Shown here: in pieces, positions 7,486 to 15,210 of the stretch
Position numbering within the stretch: the stretch's first letter is position 1
Layout: each line of letters begins with the position of its first letter
NCBI RefSeq assembly: GCF_000280495.2
Contig: NZ_CP018016.1
Span: forward strand, 1,426,001 to 1,490,000
Reading direction: 5' to 3'
DNA length: 64,000 bases
From: Kosakonia radicincitans DSM 16656
GTDB taxonomy: Bacteria; Pseudomonadota; Gammaproteobacteria; Enterobacterales; Enterobacteriaceae
Program-made: the position numbers and the translations under genes
The notes under the pieces: generated by a model
The model's database searches: none
Seen by the model: the letters and a program-made list of their open reading frames with translations, nothing else
Told to the model about the DNA's origin: nothing

Positions 7486-9447
7486 ATGTTTAAACGCCTC
7501 CTTTCTGCCATTAGCGGCAAAAAAACGCCGGAAACCGAAACTCATTCTCCTGAACCACCGCAAAGCGATGAGCTGATCGTGGCGTACGACGCCTACGGGC
7601 GGGAGATGCACATCCCGCGCAGCGAGTGGCGCGAGAAGGTGTTTCTGCCGTCGCTGGAAGAGAAACGCAATGATGCCGCCGAACTCTATCAGGCGATTAT
7701 CGGCGGGCTGAACGATAGTTTTGCCGCGGATTTGATCCCTGCCGCCGAACGCCTGGTGGAGATTGACTATCTTCCCGAGCGCAGTCACACCATCCAGGGC
7801 ATCGTGCTGATGAAAAATGGCGAGCTGGCGGCGGCGGAAAATACGCTGCGGGCGGGCATCGCCAAAGTGGGCGAAACCGGCACATTGCTGACCAATTTAG
7901 CCAAAGTGTTTGCCGAGCGCGGTGAAGAGCAGCGCGCGGAAGAGACATTGTGGCAGGCGATTCAGGCCGATCCGAATCAGGACAACGGCCTGTTATGGTG
8001 GGTGAGCATTCAGCAGGAGCGCGGCGGGGAAAACGCTTATGTTGCCGCGCTGAAAATCGCGTCTGCACTGCCTGGTAGCTGGCGTGCGCAGTTATGGCTG
8101 GCGCGTCATTATCTGGAACATCAGGATATTGCTGCTGCCCGCGCGCTCTATCAGGAAGTCCTGAGTGCCGGTCTGTATGACGGCAGCGCGCTAATGATGA
8201 TTTCCGGCGATCTCGGCAATAACGGGCAGATCCCGCTGATTGCTGAGCTGGTGGCTCCGGTGTATGACGAGCATCGCCACGAGCCGATGGCTGGTCTTAA
8301 TCTGCTGCGAGCCTGGCAGACGCTGGGCAATGTCGAGGAGGGCGAAAAGCTGCTGGCACGGATGTACGCGCTGGGGTATATGCCGCTGAAACAGCATCTT
8401 GATGAGTTCGCCAAAGCCTTTCAGGAGATGCAGAAACACGCGGCTACTTCCACGCCTGCTGATGCTTCCGAACTGAAATTCAGCACGCTGTCGCTCACTC
8501 AACCGATCTGGCATTACGGCCTGTGCAACGCCAACTGGCTGTTCACACAGAAGCCGGAAGGGGCGCCGACCATTGGTTTCTTTGCCCTGTCGAAACTCTA
8601 CGACGGCCCTGAACGCAGCGAATCACAGCGCGAGGATGATATTGGCCGTCTGGCGCGGGCTATCCCGCTCTATTTTGCCGAAGCGGCACACTACTGGAGC
8701 GATTACGCCAGCCGTTTTTATGTACAGGTTGTCGAAGGCGGCGGGCCGGTACTGATTGGCGGTGAAATGGATGGCAACGTGTTGTTCGATATCGTCCCGC
8801 CAGCCATGAATTACTTTGTTACGGGGGCTGTAAGTTGCAGCGGGGAAGGTGAACAGCGCGAGTGGCACATCACGTTGAGCCTGTGGGACTGCGCAACGCG
8901 TACGAAAAAAGCTGCCGAAGCGGGCCGTAGCAAACAGGCTGAGCTGGGCGCGCTGGTGCTCGATCTTGAACAGCGTCTGCTCGCTGTAATTGGTCTCACG
9001 CGCCAGCAACCGCTGGATGCGTTTTATCTGCGCCCGTCTGCGGAGGCGATGGAGATTTATCTGGGCGAGCTGGCGCAGGCGTTTACGCTTACGCTGGTGG
9101 TGAACAAAACCACGCCGCGCGAGGTGATGTGGGGCGAGCGGGCGATGCTCGACTGGCCGCTGCATATGGCGCTCCAGTGGCCGCAGGTTGAGGTGCCGAA
9201 ACTGATGTATCTCTCCGGGCTGGGAAAAGCCTTTGATTATCACTCGGAGGCGTTGGCCGAATACCAAAGCCGTACGCTGGAGTTGCTGCGCGAAGCCGAA
9301 CGCAATAATAGCCCGGTGGCGCGTCTGACGCCGCTGGTGTGGAAAATCTTCGGTATGAACGAGGAATTTGCCGCGCACCGGCAAAATCTGCCAGCGGATG
9401 CGGGCAGTGCGTATGGCGACTGGCTGGCGCGGGTCGCGGAGAAGTAG
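7486..9447 (+). CDS. TPR-repeat protein with C-terminal domain of unknown function
   Basis: 653 residues, no signal peptide or membrane segment, so probably cytoplasmic. After a short basic N-terminus comes a conserved-looking block VAYDAYGREMHIPRSEWREK (about residues 31-50), then TPR-like helical repeats to about residue 310 (for example GIVLMKNGELAAAENTLRAG, NLAKVFAERGEEQRAEETLW and QEVLSAGLYDGSALMMISGD). The C-terminal half from about 330 is a mixed alpha/beta domain; VTGAVSCSGEGEQREWHITLSLWD resembles the strand pattern in TolB-like or adenylate-cyclase-associated modules, which is only an impression. It lies 49 bp upstream of the DUF4062-SIR2 gene and is probably co-transcribed. It may be the sensor or scaffold for that effector; this is inference. 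Confidence 0.7.
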   Translation: MFKRLLSAISGKKTPETETHSPEPPQSDELIVAYDAYGREMHIPRSEWREKVFLPSLEEKRNDAAELYQAIIGGLNDSFAADLIPAAERLVEIDYLPERSHTIQGIVLMKNGELAAAENTLRAGIAKVGETGTLLTNLAKVFAERGEEQRAEETLWQAIQADPNQDNGLLWWVSIQQERGGENAYVAALKIASALPGSWRAQLWLARHYLEHQDIAAARALYQEVLSAGLYDGSALMMISGDLGNNGQIPLIAELVAPVYDEHRHEPMAGLNLLRAWQTLGNVEEGEKLLARMYALGYMPLKQHLDEFAKAFQEMQKHAATSTPADASELKFSTLSLTQPIWHYGLCNANWLFTQKPEGAPTIGFFALSKLYDGPERSESQREDDIGRLARAIPLYFAEAAHYWSDYASRFYVQVVEGGGPVLIGGEMDGNVLFDIVPPAMNYFVTGAVSCSGEGEQREWHITLSLWDCATRTKKAAEAGRSKQAELGALVLDLEQRLLAVIGLTRQQPLDAFYLRPSAEAMEIYLGELAQAFTLTLVVNKTTPREVMWGERAMLDWPLHMALQWPQVEVPKLMYLSGLGKAFDYHSEALAEYQSRTLELLREAERNNSPVARLTPLVWKIFGMNEEFAAHRQNLPADAGSAYGDWLARVAEK

Positions 9448-9496
9448 TTGTTTGAAGCTGTGTCGGGAAGGCGTTGATAAATCTAAGGGGCAATAA

Positions 9497-10774
9497 ATGG
9501 CCAATAAACTACGCGTGTTCATTAGCAGCACGATGAAGGATCTGCGTAACGAGCGACAGCAGGTGGTCGAGCGGTTAAATTTTCTTGGTTTTGAGCCGGT
9601 GAATGCCGAAGAGTTTAGCCCAAACGGGCAGACCAGTTGGGAAGTGATTGAGCCGAAAATCCGCGATTGTCACCTGTTTGTCCTGCTTCTTGGCGACAGC
9701 TACGGCTGGGAGCCGAAGAGCGGTTATGGCGGTGGAGAGGGGAAATCCGTCACGCATCTTGAATATGACGCCGCTCGCGCGCTGAATATTCCCGTGTTGC
9801 CCTTTATAAAAAAGCTGGAATATGGAAGCAAAGAGGACAAGCTGCGGGATGCGTTTCGCGAGGCCGTGGCCGCGTGGGATACGGGGCATTTTCGCGCGGA
9901 ATTTGAGTTAGCGAAGGATCTTGCAGATAAAGTGGCGAAAGCGCTGGTGGATTTTTGTACCCAGACGGCGCTGAAAGAGCTGCTGCGCCTGCGCGATGTG
10001 CAGTTAACGCCGCCGCCTGCCGCTGTGCAATCAGCCGAATCACTTCCGGTGCATGATGATGATAAATGGGTGCTTCTCGGTGGCGCAGGGCTATCGATAT
10101 CTGCCGGTTATCCGACAGCGAATCTGATTATCAGTAGCCTGGCTGCGCAGCTCTGGCCGGATGTTGCGGCCAGCGACATTTACACCCGCTACTCATTTGA
10201 CGAAGTGGCGGAGTATTACGAAAGCCAGCGCGGGCGCGAGGCATTGCTGCAGGATGTTAAAGCGTTACTGGATACGCCACAGAAGGTCTGGCCGACCGGA
10301 GCCCATTTTGAGGCAGTGAAGAAATTCAAAACCATCCTCACCACCAACTATGATCCACTCTTCGAAATCGCCTGCATGACGAGCAGCATTCCGTATGTGG
10401 TGATCACGCCGTCCGATCCGAAGCTACCGGAAAAGGGCAAAGTCTCGATCATTAAGCTCAGCGGAACCCTCTCCGAACTGGAAAGCCTGCGGCTGACGGC
10501 GAAGGATCTCCAGGATGTGATGGCCAATGAGGCGTTCTTTACGGTGATCAAACAGAGCCTCGCTGGCCGCAAAGTCGCGGTTGTCGGACATGCTTTACGC
10601 GATGCTCATGTGTTAAAGGCGCTGACCGAATCCGGCGTATCCGGGCCGGGCGTCTATGTGAGCCCTAATCCGGGGCCTGCGGCGGATATCATCCTGCAAC
10701 GCTTTAACCTGCAAGCGAAACCGCAGAAAGCCGATGCGTTTCTTGCCAGCTTCGATCCCGACAGCGTGATGTAA
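9497..10774 (+). CDS. DUF4062-SIR2 fusion protein, candidate signalling or defence effector
   Basis: 425 residues, cytoplasmic. Residues 5-95 form a DUF4062 domain (RVFISSTMKDLRNERQQVVE, then DCHLFVLLLGDSYGW), a fold related to TIR/nucleoside-deoxyribosyltransferase modules often found in NTPase and defence proteins. Residues 190-420 are a SIR2-like NAD-binding domain: GGAGLSISAGYP at 195-206, TTNYD at 282-286 with the putative catalytic Asn, and VVGHALRDAHV near 362. The His of the usual KLHG motif is Ser here (KLSG, 320-323). ATG at 9497 follows AAGGGGC. SIR2 domains in ThsA, DSR and pAgo systems degrade NAD+ on phage infection; whether this variant is active is unknown. The adjacent TPR gene is the likely partner. 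Confidence 0.85.
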   Translation: MANKLRVFISSTMKDLRNERQQVVERLNFLGFEPVNAEEFSPNGQTSWEVIEPKIRDCHLFVLLLGDSYGWEPKSGYGGGEGKSVTHLEYDAARALNIPVLPFIKKLEYGSKEDKLRDAFREAVAAWDTGHFRAEFELAKDLADKVAKALVDFCTQTALKELLRLRDVQLTPPPAAVQSAESLPVHDDDKWVLLGGAGLSISAGYPTANLIISSLAAQLWPDVAASDIYTRYSFDEVAEYYESQRGREALLQDVKALLDTPQKVWPTGAHFEAVKKFKTILTTNYDPLFEIACMTSSIPYVVITPSDPKLPEKGKVSIIKLSGTLSELESLRLTAKDLQDVMANEAFFTVIKQSLAGRKVAVVGHALRDAHVLKALTESGVSGPGVYVSPNPGPAADIILQRFNLQAKPQKADAFLASFDPDSVM

Positions 10775-10802
10775 ACGCCATCAGGCGCAATGTGTCCTTT
10801 TA

Positions 10803-10840
10803 TCGTCAGCAATATCAAACGATTTGCTGGCGATTTTTTT
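10803..10840 (+). terminator. Rho-independent terminator after the DUF4062-SIR2 gene
   Basis: TCGTCAGCAA at 10803-10812 pairs with TTGCTGGCGA at 10824-10833 (one G-T pair) and is followed directly by seven T residues. It closes the TPR/SIR2 unit about 30 bp after its last stop codon. Confidence 0.8.
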
Positions 10841-10903
10841 GCAGTTTTTAAAGGGCAAGCGCAAACCCACGCGTCTGAGCGTGTACAAAAAACGGGTTAA
10901 ATC

Positions 10904-11095
10904 TTAACGTTGTGCGGTGGGATCGATAGTCTGGCTGATTTGTTGCGACTGGACTTTATCCTGATGATGATACCAGGCGCCAATGGTGGAATAGACGAAA
11001 CGGCCGAAGAAAAAGACAAAGCTGATGAGAAGTACGATACGGGTCATGCGACTGTCAAATCGATGTCGTTTTCGCATACTGGTTGCCTGACTCAC
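10904..11095 (-). CDS. yfgG: YfgG family protein (nickel/cobalt stress-related in E. coli)
   Basis: 63 residues, nearly collinear with E. coli YfgG: MSQATSMRKRHRF at the start, a single transmembrane helix (TRIVLLISFVFFFGRFVYS, residues 18-36) and a short polar C-terminus. E. coli YfgG is a small inner-membrane protein linked to growth under nickel and cobalt stress; the mechanism is not known. It is transcribed away from yfgF as in E. coli and is the last recognisable backbone gene before the accessory region to its left. Confidence 0.9.
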   Translation of the reverse strand: MSQATSMRKRHRFDSRMTRIVLLISFVFFFGRFVYSTIGAWYHHQDKVQSQQISQTIDPTAQR

Positions 11096-11292
11096 TGTGG
11101 TTCCTTTAGGAATACCCGATTAACGGGCGACAAGGCTATTAAGGCACAGTCTCCGGGGAAGGTCAATTAAGCCTGCAGCCCGTTAAAACATATATTGGGA
11201 TTATATAAGAAAAATTAAATATTTACGCTGCGAATATAAAAACAAAAATACAGACAAATCACATGGAAATAAAACCCGCCGATACGTTTATT

Positions 11293-11306
11293 TTGATTTA
11301 TATCAA
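11293..11306. promoter_or_regulatory. FNR box upstream of yfgF
   Basis: TTGATTTATATCAA matches the FNR consensus TTGAT-N4-ATCAA exactly. E. coli yfgF is reported to be an FNR-regulated, anaerobically expressed phosphodiesterase gene, so the site is very likely functional. Its centre is 137 bp upstream of the yfgF start codon. Confidence 0.8.
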
Positions 11307-11372
11307 CTTTCGCTTACCGTGCAGAACTAAAATTTCACCCTGTTACTGCGAGTGCTTTCCCCTTGTGTCTTG

Positions 11373-11399
11373 TTAAGCCAGGCTGGATGCCTGGCTTAA
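11373..11399 (+). terminator. Hairpin in the yfgF leader
   Basis: TTAAGCCAGGC at 11373-11383 pairs perfectly with GCCTGGCTTAA at 11389-11399 around a TGGAT loop, followed by ATTTC. It lies between the FNR box and the yfgF start, 37 bp before the ATG. It could be an attenuator, the terminator of a short leader RNA, or an mRNA stability element. Confidence 0.5.
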
Positions 11400-11436
11400 A
11401 TTTCAGCCCGGATCAGGCTACCGTCTTTGAGCGTCT

Positions 11437-13653
11437 ATGTCATTAATTAACAAGTATAATTCCCTAAAGGATAAATGGTGGGCATTGCCGTTCGTTCTTC
11501 CCGTTATCTTTTATCCATTATTTAGTCTGGCTAATGTATTTACTTCGATTTACGGGCAGAACGTTATTCTCTATTACCTGCCAATGTCGCTCTTGATCGG
11601 TCTGATGATGTTTTATGGCTGGGCCGTGCTGCCAGGCATGATCGTTGCGTTAATCTGGCATAACTGGCATTTGGGGCCATTGGGTATGCTCCTGAAAAGC
11701 GTGCAAGAGCTTATTCCTGTCCTGTTTAGCTGGGTCGGTTATCGAATATTTGTCACTCGCCGACATCTGGTCACATATGGTACGTCATCGCTGATTTATC
11801 AGCGCATTCTCTGGCACGTATTATGCCCTGCAACGCTATATCTGCTTCTTCTGGAACTAGGGAACTGGCTGAATCTCTTCGGCAAGCACTCGAGCGAGTC
11901 GTCGAGGATGGTGCTGGATATGTCGCTGTTGATCACCTGGCAGGGGCTGTTAGCGGGGGCGGTAACGGGGGTTACATTAAGTTATTTATTGATCCGCATT
12001 ATTCGCCACCCACGCTATGCGCTTTCATGGTTTTCCCAGCTGCGCATGGAATTTGATCCTAAAGTAACCTGGCTGGAACTGTGTGTCTGGTTCTCTCTGG
12101 TGTTGGGGTTGCAGTACCAACTGTTAATGCCTTCCACCAGTTGCAGCATTATCTTTAACACCAACTATACGCTCTCGCTGCTGCTGCCAGTGATGCTGTG
12201 GGGATCGATGCGTTACGGCTTCCGGTTTATGTCGTTTGTCTGGTCGCCGCTGCTGATTCTGACGATCCACTATTTTTATCGCAGTTTGTCCTGTTTTACC
12301 TCCAGAGATGTGCAGATCGCTATCATCTCTTCCCGTTACCTGACGTTCACATTCATGATCCTCGTGCTGGCAGGAATCGCGAGTCGGCGGCGAGCGGTGT
12401 TTAACCGAACCCGCCGGCTGGCGTCGGTCGATCCGATGACGCATTTACCGAATCTGCGGGCGCTAAGCCGCGAGCTGGCGAATACCCCATGGTCGGTGCT
12501 CTGTTTCCTGCGCATACCGGCGCTTGAACTTTTAGGACGCAGCTATGGCGTGATGTTTCGCATCCAGTTTAAACAGCACCTGGCTAACTGGTTAAAGCCG
12601 TTATTACAGAAGGGGGAGGCTGTTCACCAGCTTTCGGGCCACGATCTGGTGATTCGCCTGAATACCCACGCCTGGCAGACGCGTATTGATGAACTGGATG
12701 CGCACATCAAACAGTTTCGTTTCATCTGGGACGAGATGCAGGTGCAGTTACCCGTTGGTATCAGCTATTGCTATGTCCGTTCGCCTGTTCAGCATCTTTA
12801 TCTGCTGCTTGGCGAGATGATCACCACGGCCGATATTTCGCTGGTTACCAACCGGCCGGAAAACCTGCAGAACCGGGGCGTGGCAAACCTGCAACGTAGT
12901 CTGAAAAGCAAAGCCGAGATGATGAATCGCCTGCAAAAGGCGCTGGAAGCGGATCATTTTCTGCTGATGGCGCAGTTGATTTCCGGCGTGCGCGGCGATA
13001 GCTACTATGAAATTCTGCTGCGCCTGGGCGAGGATCCGCAACATTGTATCCGACCGAGTGAGTTTTTACCGGTAGCGCAGGAGTTCGGTCTGTCGTCGCG
13101 GATTGATTTGTGGGTGATTGAAAATGTGCTGCGCTTTATGGCGCATAACCGCAAGACGCTGCCAGCACAGCGTTTCTCGATCAACCTTTCTCCGGCCTCT
13201 GTCTGCCGTGCGCAGTTCGCGCAGGAGGTAAAAACCCTGCTGCGGGATTACGCTATCGAAGCGTGGCAACTGATTTTTGAAATCAGCGAAAACAGCATGA
13301 TGCCGAATATACAGCAGGCCGGGCAAACGCTCGCCCAGTTACAACAAATGGGGTGCCGGGTTGCCATTGATGATTTTGGTACCGGTTATGCCAGCTACGC
13401 CCAGTTGAAAGATGTGAACGCCGATATGCTGAAAATAGACGGCAGTTTTATCCGTAATATCGTCGCAAACAGCCTGGACTATCAAATCGTGGCATCTATC
13501 TGCCATCTGGCGCGGATGAAGAAAATGCAGGTCGTGGCGGAGTATGTTGAAAGCGAAGAGATACGCAGCGCGGCTGTCGCGCTGGGTATCGATTATCTAC
13601 AAGGTTATCTGATTGGTAAGCCTGCTCCGCTGGATACGCTGGCCAAAGAGTAA
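11437..13653 (+). CDS. yfgF: Cyclic-di-GMP phosphodiesterase YfgF (MASE1-degenerate GGDEF-EAL)
   Basis: 738 residues (E. coli about 747). The first 310 form a multi-pass MASE1-type membrane sensor. A degenerate GGDEF domain follows (about 320-470): the active-site loop reads LSGHDL instead of GGDEF, so no cyclase activity is expected. The EAL domain occupies about 495-735; the signature is EILLR, with IDDFGTGYASY and KIDGSFI intact, supporting c-di-GMP hydrolysis. In E. coli the enzyme matters for surface properties and peroxide resistance under anaerobiosis. It has a perfect FNR box upstream and converges on ppx with a 12-bp gap. Confidence 0.95.
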   Translation: MSLINKYNSLKDKWWALPFVLPVIFYPLFSLANVFTSIYGQNVILYYLPMSLLIGLMMFYGWAVLPGMIVALIWHNWHLGPLGMLLKSVQELIPVLFSWVGYRIFVTRRHLVTYGTSSLIYQRILWHVLCPATLYLLLLELGNWLNLFGKHSSESSRMVLDMSLLITWQGLLAGAVTGVTLSYLLIRIIRHPRYALSWFSQLRMEFDPKVTWLELCVWFSLVLGLQYQLLMPSTSCSIIFNTNYTLSLLLPVMLWGSMRYGFRFMSFVWSPLLILTIHYFYRSLSCFTSRDVQIAIISSRYLTFTFMILVLAGIASRRRAVFNRTRRLASVDPMTHLPNLRALSRELANTPWSVLCFLRIPALELLGRSYGVMFRIQFKQHLANWLKPLLQKGEAVHQLSGHDLVIRLNTHAWQTRIDELDAHIKQFRFIWDEMQVQLPVGISYCYVRSPVQHLYLLLGEMITTADISLVTNRPENLQNRGVANLQRSLKSKAEMMNRLQKALEADHFLLMAQLISGVRGDSYYEILLRLGEDPQHCIRPSEFLPVAQEFGLSSRIDLWVIENVLRFMAHNRKTLPAQRFSINLSPASVCRAQFAQEVKTLLRDYAIEAWQLIFEISENSMMPNIQQAGQTLAQLQQMGCRVAIDDFGTGYASYAQLKDVNADMLKIDGSFIRNIVANSLDYQIVASICHLARMKKMQVVAEYVESEEIRSAAVALGIDYLQGYLIGKPAPLDTLAKE

Positions 13654-13665
13654 GTGGAAGGCGGC

Positions 13666-15207
13666 TCAGGCCGCCACTTCCGGAGCTTGTTCTTCTTCGA
13701 TTTTTAACCGCCAGCCGGTGACCGCTTCCCAGTATTCCTGCTCTTTTTCCAGATCCAGCAGTACCAGTGCGTTCTGGCTGAACCAGTCATGCGGGAAGCG
13801 CAGCGTCCAGTGATTCTCATCGGTTTTCAGAAACAGCGTTGGCGGCGTAGTGGTCGCCTGACGCTGATTATTCAGCAACACGCCAAGGCGCAGTAACTGA
13901 ACCAGCGGCAAAAATTGCTTCTTCTTGAACAGCGTAAAGCGCGGCAACTCGTCGAGTTTGATCGCTTTGCGATGACAGCGCACCAGGGTCGCCATCATCA
14001 GCTGCTGTTCCTGGTTGAAACCGGGCAGGTTGCTGTTTTGCAGAATGTAGGCCGAATGGCGGTGCATGCCGCTGTGGTTGATGTTCAGCCCCACTTCATG
14101 CAGCATCGCTGCCCACTTCAGCAGCGCCGCCAGTTGCGGGTTGTTGAGCTTGGGATTTTGCGCCTGCCACTGATCGTACATCTGCGTGGTGGTTTCCAAC
14201 ACGCGGCGAGCCTGTTCACGGTCAATATTGTACTGGCTGGCAAGGCTTTGCGCCGTACGGCTGCGAATGTCCTGATGACGGAAGCGACCTTCCATCTCAT
14301 ACAACACGCCCTCACGCAGCGCGCCGTCGGAGAGACGCAGTTCGCGGATCGCCAGCGCATCGAATACGCCGCACAGAATGGCGAGGCCCGGCACGAACAC
14401 CGCTTTACGTTCCTCAGAAAGCCCTGGCAGGCTCAGTTCGCTGAAGTTTTTATACTTCAGCACTTCATCGACCAGTTTTTCCAGGCGCTCCGGAGTAATA
14501 AACCCGTCCTTCTCGCCTGAGGCGATCAGCACTTCATTCGCTGCTTTGATACTGCCGGACGCGCCCAGCGCCACATTCCAGCCCTGAATGCGGAACTGCC
14601 AGGCCAGCGATTCCAGCTTTTGCGTGGCGGAAATGCGCGCGCGGCGGAAGTTTTCACCATTGATGGTGCCGCCGGGAAAGTACATCTGCGCAAAGCTGAC
14701 GCAGCCCATGCGACGGCTTTCTACCAGCTTCGGTTCGAAATCTTCGCCAATAACCAGCTCCGTCGAACCGCCGCCGATATCAATCACCAGCTTGCGACCT
14801 TTCTCCGGCTGCGTATGTTCCACGCCCATAAAAATCAGTCGCGCTTCTTCGTTGCCCGGAATGATTTCAATAGGGTAGGGGATCACTTTTTCGGCACGTT
14901 TGAGAAACTCCGTGGCGTTCAGCGCCTGGCGTAACGTGTGCGTGCCTACGATGCAGACGCTGGAGGGATCGAACCCTTGCAGGCGCTCGGCAAACAGCGA
15001 CAGGCAGGCCAGCCCGCGCTCCATTGCCTCTTCGCTCAGCATGTTATTGCTGTCCAGACCATCTGCCAGATGCACACGTTGCTTCAGGCGGCCGATGATT
15101 TGCATCGCCCCGTCCACCACGCGTGCAATCACCATATGGAAACTGTTGGAACCCAGGTCGACCGCGGCGAACTCCTCCGGGCGGGGCATCTTTTCTTGTA
15201 TCGGCAT
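13666..15207 (-). CDS. ppx: Exopolyphosphatase
   Basis: 513 residues, the same length as E. coli Ppx. The N-terminal actin-like ASKHA ATPase fold is marked by [18 protein letters not shown] (phosphate-1 loop, about 12-29) and [14 protein letters not shown] (about 141-154). The C-terminal part is the helical HD-type domain ([20 protein letters not shown]). It removes terminal phosphate from inorganic polyphosphate and can hydrolyse pppGpp. It lies 3 bp downstream of ppk and is evidently co-transcribed with it. Confidence 0.97.
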   Translation of the reverse strand: MPIQEKMPRPEEFAAVDLGSNSFHMVIARVVDGAMQIIGRLKQRVHLADGLDSNNMLSEEAMERGLACLSLFAERLQGFDPSSVCIVGTHTLRQALNATEFLKRAEKVIPYPIEIIPGNEEARLIFMGVEHTQPEKGRKLVIDIGGGSTELVIGEDFEPKLVESRRMGCVSFAQMYFPGGTINGENFRRARISATQKLESLAWQFRIQGWNVALGASGSIKAANEVLIASGEKDGFITPERLEKLVDEVLKYKNFSELSLPGLSEERKAVFVPGLAILCGVFDALAIRELRLSDGALREGVLYEMEGRFRHQDIRSRTAQSLASQYNIDREQARRVLETTTQMYDQWQAQNPKLNNPQLAALLKWAAMLHEVGLNINHSGMHRHSAYILQNSNLPGFNQEQQLMMATLVRCHRKAIKLDELPRFTLFKKKQFLPLVQLLRLGVLLNNQRQATTTPPTLFLKTDENHWTLRFPHDWFSQNALVLLDLEKEQEYWEAVTGWRLKIEEEQAPEVAA

Positions 15208-15210
15208 AGA

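Larger units (their letters stand above)
11096..11436. other. yfgG-yfgF divergent intergenic region
   Basis: 341 bp without a gene. It is AT-rich in the middle and holds the yfgG promoter on one side. Towards yfgF it holds a perfect FNR box and a strong hairpin, annotated separately. Confidence 0.7.

Noticed and set aside
8623..9531. 302-aa minus-strand frame over the end of the TPR gene and start of the SIR2 gene
   Set aside because: Arg- and His-rich antisense frame. The plus-strand genes have domains, ribosome binding sites and a terminator.
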